Source: Thiodiazotropha sp040506705
GTDB taxonomy: Bacteria > Pseudomonadota > Gammaproteobacteria > Chromatiales > Chromatiaceae
Assembly (NCBI GenBank): GCA_040506705.1
Contig: JBEVWG010000035.1
Span: 121,679 to 185,678 of the forward strand
Length of the DNA: 64,000 bases
Reading direction: 5' to 3'
The notes under the pieces are model-generated. The model ran no database searches. It had not been told where the DNA came from and worked only from the letters and a program-made list of their open reading frames with translations. Shown here piece after piece: positions 58,380-64,000 of this stretch; position 1 is the first letter of the stretch; each line of letters opens with the position of its first letter. The position numbers and the translations under genes are program-made.

Positions 58380-61300
58380 TTAACAGGCGTCGTCTTTCTT
58401 CTCGCACTCTTCGTCGAAACAGCAGGCATCGAGGCTTTGGGGCGTACAACTGCGATCACAACAGCACTCGCTGCAGCCACACTCGTCGCAATCCTTTCTC
58501 GGTGCTTTTTCCCAGACGGTGTAAGCGAGTAGGTCAAGGGTTGTTTTCGGGTTTTGCGGATCGTCACTCTTGATCACCAGACCCTGGGCCCGTGGGCATT
58601 TCTCCTCAGCTTTGTAGCGTATGAGGATGTCGAGGCTTGCGCCCGGCTGGAGCGTTGCAGGGAATGGGTTGTTGACCAGTTTCCAGTACTTGCTCTGACG
58701 AGCAAGACCGACATGGGTGATTTGAAGCTGGCAGTGGCCTGTATTCGTGAGGGTGAGTATCTGCTCTCCTACACAGCAGGCCTTGACGCCGCCAATACAG
58801 GTCGAGCCGGTGATCGACAGACGCCCTGGAGGCGCAGTGCCAGTGACCTTAATCTTCTTCGGTCCCTGGGGATCGTCACTGTTGATCGTGAGCGTGCCCG
58901 TCTTTGCACCGAAATCGGATGGCTGCAACCGAATAGGCAGTTGGAGGCTGTCGCCCGCACCGATGATGATGGGGTAGCTCTGCACATTTGGGAGGACAAA
59001 TTCGGCGCTCGACGAGGCGATGCTCTGGATCGTCAGCGGACAGTGGGCGCTGTTTGAGAGGGTTAATATTCGATCGGTGAAGTCACCGATGCAGGTGTTG
59101 CCGAAATCACCATTGTCAGCGATTGCTGAAACCAGGCGTGGCGGCGCTGCTTTACCAGAGACGTTGAGTACGCGAACCCCGTCAGGGTCGTTGGAGAAGA
59201 CTCGGATTAACCCCGCCTTATTACCGAAAGAGGTGGGCTGGAAGCGTATGGGTAAGTCAATGCTGTCTCCAGAGGCGATCACGATAGGGTAGGCGATTAC
59301 GCCGGGCGCAATGAATTCCCCCGAATTCGAAACGATGTTGGTTATCGAGAGCATGCCAAACCCACTATTGGAGAGCGTCAGCATCATATCTTTTGATCTG
59401 CCGACACAGGCATTCATGAAGGCGCCAGTATCAGGCAGTACGGTGACAAGCCGTGAGCGGAGTTGTACTGTGCGGATTGCGATGTTGTTGTCATTGGGAA
59501 CGAGTCGCCAATCCTCGATGGTGCGACCTGCATGGTATTTGTCTGCGTTGTCTGGATCACCCTCGGCCGAGACCACCATCATCATGCTGTCATCGCCGTC
59601 TTCGTTCGGGTTCGGAACCCATGCGAAGGGGCCGACTACGATCTCTTCGCTGTCGTTCGGCTGGATCGTGGCTGCGCCAATCTCCGCAGTCTCCATGGCT
59701 TTGAAATCTGTGGGCCAGAGATGTCCCTCAAGCGGCTTGCAATGGAAACCCCGGACATTGACCTGATTGGCGGTCGAGCTACCGCGGTTTTTGATCCGGA
59801 CATAGGCGTAGTTGGTACCGATCACTGGTTCCTGATGCGCGCTGCTACCATCGGGCTGGTGACGGTTCCAGATGGTGGTGGTGGCGCGGTGGTCGGCGAG
59901 ATATTCATATTCGCCGCCGCGCCCGTCGTCGATATAGACGTCAACTAAGGGTGGATCACCGTCGTTCAGATCCTGTCTCTCGAAAGACCATTCTAATACC
60001 TTGGTGTAGGCACCACCCGAGAGGCCGTGTGTTGTCCAGTCGCCTGCATCGGCGGTGAGTAGTGCATCGAGGAAACCTGCCGGGGAGTTTGGGTTTGTCC
60101 CAGGGGATAGGGTGCTGACAGCGCGGAGTATAAGATAGGCCATAAGATGGGCCGAGAATTCGCGTCGGGTCAGCGCTGTGGAATCACCGCCGATGCTGCG
60201 ATAGGCGCGGAACAGCGTTGTCGACAGGATCTGCTCGGAGGAGTAGCTACCGACATCATTGGCACCACCCCAGCCCCAGCCTGCGGCGGGGTCGCGGTCT
60301 GAGCGTCGGCCTAAGGCGGAATAGGGCCAAAGCAGGAAGCGGTCGTTGTTGCCGCCATTGTGCCATCCGGAATAGGGGTCATTCAGAATCATGCCAAAGC
60401 TATCGCCAGCACTGTGCGCGAAGCCAAAATTCGGGCCGTTCACATGGTCGTAGAGGATGCCGTGCCCACCCAGCTCGTGCAGTACCAGATACCAGTCCGA
60501 GGCATTGCCTGTGGGGGTTCCGCCGGTGTTGTCGATTCGGCCGTAGCAGGTATGGTCTATGCCATCTCCATCACCGATGCAATGGCCGTTGTTGCTGCCA
60601 CTGAACCCTCTGTGGTCGACGTTGATTGGAAAACTCGTACCGTCGAAATAGGTATCGAGTGGGAATCCTAGATCCTGAACCAGACGGAAAAAACGGTCGT
60701 TATGATAGTAGGCGTTGACCGCAAGAAACTCATCAGTGCGAACATTGTAGTCAAAATCAACACCCTCAGGCTGGGTGGGTGGTGCAATGTTGGGGTTGTG
60801 CACATTGGTCACTTGGACATATTCACCTGTAAGTGATTGTGTGCCGCCTACAGCTGGGTCAAGCCCAAGAAGCTCGACATCGTCCCGCAGCGGATTGAGC
60901 ACAGCATTGCTTTGGCTGGCGTCGTTTGCTGTGTCACCTGTCGAAACAATCGGGTCGTAAGTGAAGACGAGTCCGTTCACATGAGAGGTGAGCGCCCGCA
61001 TGTAGAGAATGTCACCTGTTGCGACACAGACCAGAAGCCGCCAGTTCATCCGATGTCCCTCGTAAGGTAGTCGGATGATAAGTTCTGCAACAAGATGCCA
61101 GCTACCCTCGTTGATTGAGTCGGGGAGTTTGGGGAGTGGCAGGGTTGGAAGGTCTTCATGCTCAATCTGTTCAGCAGGGTTTTTCTGCTGATTTTGAAGT
61201 GGTTCAAGGTAGTCCTGCTGACGTCGTGCGCGGTCAAACTGGTAGACGTAGAAACGCCCGGAGATAAGTTCCGGTGTTACACGCTCTTTGCCCTTTGCGT

Positions 61301-61841
61301 AGCCATCGAGGCATGAGCCGAGAATCTTGGAGAGTTGTGATGTCGGAGCGCCTGGCGTCTGTTTCGATGAGCTTTTAGCAGAGTTGGGGCCTGACTCACC
61401 AGCAGAGAAGAGTTTACGGTAGCGGTTGATGTCACGGGCTGGGGGGAGTTCGGCATCCATACCCGTTTTGCTTGTGTTGACTATCGAAATGATGCGCCCG
61501 GTTTTATCATTTCTGGTCGCTGTGATACCGGCGCCCCAGACAGGTGTATCGAGATAGGTCTGGGCATAGACGTAGGTGGTGGTATCAAAGAAGCGCTTTT
61601 CATCGGCGAGATGAAAGGAGGGGCCTGATCTTTTGGGCTCGACATGGGTCGCATGACGGTCAAGCTCCCGGAGTTCACCGATGTCGATGCCGATTTCGCC
61701 AGCGAGGCGGCGAAGATGGGACTTCGCTGAGGTGTTATTCGGTGTAGACGAGTTATTGTCAGTAAAAGTGAGTGCCCGTATGGTGCCGTTATCATCGCGG
61801 GTAATCGTGGCGTTCAGATCTGTTTCTAGACGGTGTTTCAT
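58380..61841 (-). CDS. 1153-aa protein with HExxGH motif, choice-of-anchor D repeats and Cys-rich tail
   Basis: Residues 1-130 resemble a fungalysin/thermolysin-type propeptide (TYVYAQTYLDTPVWGAGI). Residues 350-560 look like a metallopeptidase core: VLHELGGHGILYDHV (H455, E456, H460) is HExxGH, the spacing known from the M49 family and one residue longer than standard HExxH; FAHSAGDSFG follows. Residues about 810-1105 hold three ASPM/SPD-2/Hydin-type (choice-of-anchor D) beta-sandwiches (LTLSNSG, FSNDP; LTLSNSA, INSDDP; LTLTNTG, IKSDDP). The last 37 residues carry 11 Cys (DECGCSECCC and onward). There is no Sec signal. Base composition is visibly richer in G+C than its neighbours, suggesting acquisition. 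Proteolysis is inferred, not certain. Confidence 0.8.
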   Translation of the reverse strand: MKHRLETDLNATITRDDNGTIRALTFTDNNSSTPNNTSAKSHLRRLAGEIGIDIGELRELDRHATHVEPKRSGPSFHLADEKRFFDTTTYVYAQTYLDTPVWGAGITATRNDKTGRIISIVNTSKTGMDAELPPARDINRYRKLFSAGESGPNSAKSSSKQTPGAPTSQLSKILGSCLDGYAKGKERVTPELISGRFYVYQFDRARRQQDYLEPLQNQQKNPAEQIEHEDLPTLPLPKLPDSINEGSWHLVAELIIRLPYEGHRMNWRLLVCVATGDILYMRALTSHVNGLVFTYDPIVSTGDTANDASQSNAVLNPLRDDVELLGLDPAVGGTQSLTGEYVQVTNVHNPNIAPPTQPEGVDFDYNVRTDEFLAVNAYYHNDRFFRLVQDLGFPLDTYFDGTSFPINVDHRGFSGSNNGHCIGDGDGIDHTCYGRIDNTGGTPTGNASDWYLVLHELGGHGILYDHVNGPNFGFAHSAGDSFGMILNDPYSGWHNGGNNDRFLLWPYSALGRRSDRDPAAGWGWGGANDVGSYSSEQILSTTLFRAYRSIGGDSTALTRREFSAHLMAYLILRAVSTLSPGTNPNSPAGFLDALLTADAGDWTTHGLSGGAYTKVLEWSFERQDLNDGDPPLVDVYIDDGRGGEYEYLADHRATTTIWNRHQPDGSSAHQEPVIGTNYAYVRIKNRGSSTANQVNVRGFHCKPLEGHLWPTDFKAMETAEIGAATIQPNDSEEIVVGPFAWVPNPNEDGDDSMMMVVSAEGDPDNADKYHAGRTIEDWRLVPNDNNIAIRTVQLRSRLVTVLPDTGAFMNACVGRSKDMMLTLSNSGFGMLSITNIVSNSGEFIAPGVIAYPIVIASGDSIDLPIRFQPTSFGNKAGLIRVFSNDPDGVRVLNVSGKAAPPRLVSAIADNGDFGNTCIGDFTDRILTLSNSAHCPLTIQSIASSSAEFVLPNVQSYPIIIGAGDSLQLPIRLQPSDFGAKTGTLTINSDDPQGPKKIKVTGTAPPGRLSITGSTCIGGVKACCVGEQILTLTNTGHCQLQITHVGLARQSKYWKLVNNPFPATLQPGASLDILIRYKAEEKCPRAQGLVIKSDDPQNPKTTLDLLAYTVWEKAPRKDCDECGCSECCCDRSCTPQSLDACCFDEECEKKDDAC

Positions 61842-62581
61842 CGCTCTTCTCCATTAATAAGGCAATCAAACTTGTTGGAAATCACGAACAAATAAGCATC
61901 CTGCTAACTTCTCGAGCAAAACTTTATACTCAGCTTTCTTTGTCATTTAACAACTATTGTTTCTCCAGCTGGCGTTAGCCGACCCTGAGACGTAGTGGGC
62001 CTGAAACCAAGCAGATGAATCGTCGCAACAGAGAACATAAGGCAATGTTCAATCCCTTTGAAGGTCGAACCTAAATTGGTGTACTGTTCACTGAAATGGC
62101 GCTTTGCTCAGTCCAAGGTGCCCCACCGGCCATGTTAATCAGTGGTCGAAACCTCTCTCCTGCTGAGTTGACGACGACTCTGGAACGCTTGCGCGGGAAG
62201 TTAAATCCTAGTGTAGGAAGAGTACAGCGTCCTTTCAAAGTGAAAGTTACCGTGCAATTGAACGAACAATCATGTATGGGATTTTTATCCTGGATCGGTT
62301 GAATATCGACCCGGAAGCTTGACTCGATAGCGTAAAAAACTATGGCAACAAATACAACACAGTGATCGATATAAGGAAGGGATAAAGCAGTTAATTCAAG
62401 CAGGAAGAAAATGGTTCAGCGTGAGTGGGTTTTCGTTGCAGATCTATCAGACATCGCCCGCCTGAAATCTTGTAAACCCAGCCTCAGTCAAACGGTAACT
62501 GACCTTGAAATCTTGAATATCCCTCCTATCATTCGTTGGCGATGCTCTCCAAATAGGAGAAAGGTAAACCTCTCAGCCAAC
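61842..62581. other. 740-bp gap without a supportable gene
   Basis: Two short open frames (62096-62302 and 62411-62620, plus) lack ribosome sites and family motifs and I do not call them. The stretch is probably decayed coding or insertion-derived DNA, in keeping with the IS481-type relic nearby, but nothing in it is recognisable. Confidence 0.5.
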
Positions 62582-63469
62582 TTAGGCCTGGGGTGCCAGC
62601 TCCCGCCCGGTGCTCATTAACTCCGAGAGGCCATCTTGATTGGCTTGAATCTCCTTCACCGCCTTTTTGTAGAATCCCCGAAGATGCTTTTTCAGGTGCC
62701 TGCTTACCGTTGCGTTCGGGATCTCTTTCAATACCGCAAAGAGTGCCAGAGCATAAGTCGCCTCATACTCACTGAGTGCCGCCTGACGGACTGCACTTGG
62801 GTTATAACAACTACCGCATCCCCCCTTGAAGGTGAAGGCGCTGTTGGCGAACATCAGCCCAAAGCCCATAAAGATAGCCAGCAGTTCCGTGGTTTCCGGC
62901 CAATAATCAGCGCCCCCGGGAGGTGGCTCCTGAGTCATCTGTCCTAGATAGTAGGCAAGGATGTGCGCGAAGCTTGCAATCATTCCTTCTGGGTTATTGA
63001 TCTGTTGAGGGTTATAGGGAATTGAGAGGCGTTGCGACTGATCTTTCACAATGCTTCCCTCTACATCCCCGCCTCTGATAGGGCCTTGTAACAGTAACGG
63101 CCTCTGGTCAATTACTGGACACTGGTTTTGATCGATAACCGAGGTTGGCCAATGCCTGACCCCGGCATATTGTTTAACCTGTTCAAAGATCAGTTTCGCC
63201 ATGCCTTCCGTGCTATCCACAACACCTGGAAAGTACTCGTTGGTCGGCAACACCAGTCGGGTATCCTTATGGAAAAAATCGGCGTTAAAGTTTCTTAATG
63301 ACCAGCCAAAGGTCGCAAGCAACCAATCCATGGAAGCTTGATTCAGCAGAGGTTTGTTCTTGATCAGACCAAACATTTTCAAAATGACTACCCCATTCAA
63401 TAGCCTATCACTCAGCCCACGACATACAGATTCGGCGCCGTTGTATATTGGGAAAGGTATCAACGACAT
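62582..63469 (-). CDS. Conserved hypothetical protein with GGCGSC motif
   Basis: 295 aa, function unknown. Features: KPLLNQASMDWLLATFGWSL near residue 40, FHKDTRLVLPTNEYFPG, a helical region PEGMIASFAHILAYYLGQ, and MFANSAFTFKGGCGSCYNPS, where two Cys could bind metal or a cofactor. The C-terminus is basic and helical. The first ATG (63469) has AAGGGG in front. The Met at 63376 (MFGLIKNKPLL) would look more like a natural N-terminus, so the first 31 residues are in doubt. It lies between a gene-free gap and an IS relic. Confidence 0.7.
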   Translation of the reverse strand: MSLIPFPIYNGAESVCRGLSDRLLNGVVILKMFGLIKNKPLLNQASMDWLLATFGWSLRNFNADFFHKDTRLVLPTNEYFPGVVDSTEGMAKLIFEQVKQYAGVRHWPTSVIDQNQCPVIDQRPLLLQGPIRGGDVEGSIVKDQSQRLSIPYNPQQINNPEGMIASFAHILAYYLGQMTQEPPPGGADYWPETTELLAIFMGFGLMFANSAFTFKGGCGSCYNPSAVRQAALSEYEATYALALFAVLKEIPNATVSRHLKKHLRGFYKKAVKEIQANQDGLSELMSTGRELAPQA

Positions 63470-63519
63470 AAAAGCCCCTTTTCCAACTATCTTGAGTATC
63501 CAAGGTCACCGGGCGGTCG

Positions 63520-63714
63520 TCAAATTACCATGTGATGAATGGCGAACTCTGCAAGGCCTTTGTTACCTTCCTGCACATATCGACTGATCCATTTATTTGT
63601 TGGTCGACTGACGCCCTAATATCTCGCTAGCTCAGACTTGCTGAAATCACCACTTAGCCAATCGCCTATTAACATCATTTTTTGATCCATTGGGGTCTCT
63701 CGTTTTCAGGGCAT
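63520..63714 (-). pseudogene. IS481-type transposase N-terminal remnant
   Basis: Read in one frame from the ATG at 63714, 64 codons give MP-stop-KRETPMDQKMMLIGD, LSGDFSKSELARY-stop-GVS and KWISRYVQEGNKGLAEF. This is the helix-turn-helix start of IS481-family transposases (MPW..TPMDQ...GxxSKSELxRxYGVSRPT). It is broken by TGA at codon 3 and TAG at codon 33, and the catalytic DDE part is missing. No IS ends were found. Confidence 0.8.
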
Positions 63715-63804
63715 AGGTCTTTCCTCCTTACCTATGCATTATCTACCTGTAAACGATCTACCCGGTCTAATCTGTAAATGATGTTACCGGTTTGTACCGA
63801 AACT

Positions 63805-64000
63805 CCCCTCTACCCTCGCGGGAGAGGGGCTGGGGGAGAGGGGGGGAATGAATATCCTATTATCCCCAACAATCAGCAAGATGAATATAAACGATCAAAG
63901 CAGTTTTTCTTTTTCAACCACATGAAACGCTTCGCGTACACCCTCTCCCCAACCCCTCTCCCGTAAAGGGAGAGGGGCTTTCAGAGTTGTTCTGAGAAGA
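63805..64000. repeat. MITE-like element, copy C (runs to window end)
   Basis: Same orientation as the copy at 40650. It has both GC-rich arms (ACCCTCGCGGGAGAGGGGCT; CCCCAACCCCTCTCCCGTAA) and the TTTCAGAGTTGTTCTGAGAA end, which meets the last base of the window. The left flank differs from the other copies, so its left boundary near 63805 marks the element edge or a local loss. Interior similarity to copy A is high (CAACCACATGAAACGCTTCG). Confidence 0.88.

Noticed and set aside
58554..59948. Several long plus-strand frames opposite the 1153-aa gene
   Set aside because: They arise from the high G+C of that gene; the minus-strand frame has domains, repeats and a Cys tail that explain the sequence.
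62096..62620. Two short plus-strand frames (68 and 69 codons)
   Set aside because: No ribosome sites, no family resemblance; probably chance frames in decayed DNA.

Overview
The window looks like the chromosome of a free-living or symbiotic gammaproteobacterium with sulfur-oxidising, autotrophic-type physiology. Support for this: gene orders shared with gammaproteobacteria (atpIBEFHAGDC followed by glmU-glmS; gpmI-envC-ctpA-yibQ opposite secB-gpsA-trmL; polA-engB; glnK-amtB), a DsrC/TusE-family sulfur-relay paralog, a probable persulfide-sensing ArsR repressor beside a rhodanese, and a proton-pumping pyrophosphatase next to a PPi-type phosphofructokinase. The last pairing is known from chemoautotrophic gammaproteobacteria and methanotrophs. 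A Thiodiazotropha/Sedimenticola-like source is my inference; there is no rRNA in the window to test it.

Layout. 1-3119: a terminator, a REP-type palindrome pair, then a four-gene bufferin operon (copper-binding RiPP precursor, MNIO maturase, partner protein, DoxX). 3345-10289: the full nine-gene F1Fo ATP synthase operon. 10342-14208: SlyD-like FKBP, glmU, glmS. 14209-20542: an accessory stretch with a 927-aa two-domain protein resembling NDT/TIR-like nucleotide-binding effectors, a perfect 23-bp inverted repeat, a decayed HAD-like gene, an isochorismatase-family hydrolase, a DUF6499/DUF2285-like protein and a PEP-CTERM protein behind a strong sigma-54 promoter match. 20692-31796: housekeeping genes on both strands. 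31811-32370: a tandem array of a 125-bp unit built around the REP palindrome, in front of an orphan gspD. 35132-39828: comM, ubiK and a nitrogen-regulated porin-glnK-amtB group with NtrC-like and sigma-54-like sites. 39976-44242: a DUF4124 protein, a MITE-like repeat, the DsrC-like gene and polA. A three-hairpin candidate small RNA follows in the polA-engB gap, the place where Spot 42 lies in enterics. 44492-51627 (mostly minus strand): engB, hemerythrin, moaC, phosphodiesterase, ppa, hppA, pfp and a small unknown gene. 52061-63714: an adenylate kinase fused to a histone-H1-like lysine-rich tail, a GGDEF-EAL protein, an autotransporter-type barrel, a 1153-aa protein with an HExxGH motif and Cys-rich tail, a conserved unknown, and an IS481-type remnant. 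Copies of the MITE-like element lie at 40650, 55981 and 63805.

How the genes fit together. Energy coupling dominates: ATP synthase, membrane pyrophosphatase, soluble pyrophosphatase and PPi-PFK together let the cell trade PPi, ATP and proton-motive force. Sulfur handling (DsrC-like protein, rhodanese, ArsR) and metal handling (bufferin) sit around this. Nitrogen limitation and exopolysaccharide-type PEP-CTERM output both appear to be read through RpoN. I recognised no tRNA, rRNA, CRISPR array, prophage or intact insertion sequence. The best candidates for undescribed biology are the 927-aa double-domain protein, the polA-engB RNA, the adenylate kinase fusion and the 1153-aa Cys-tailed protein.
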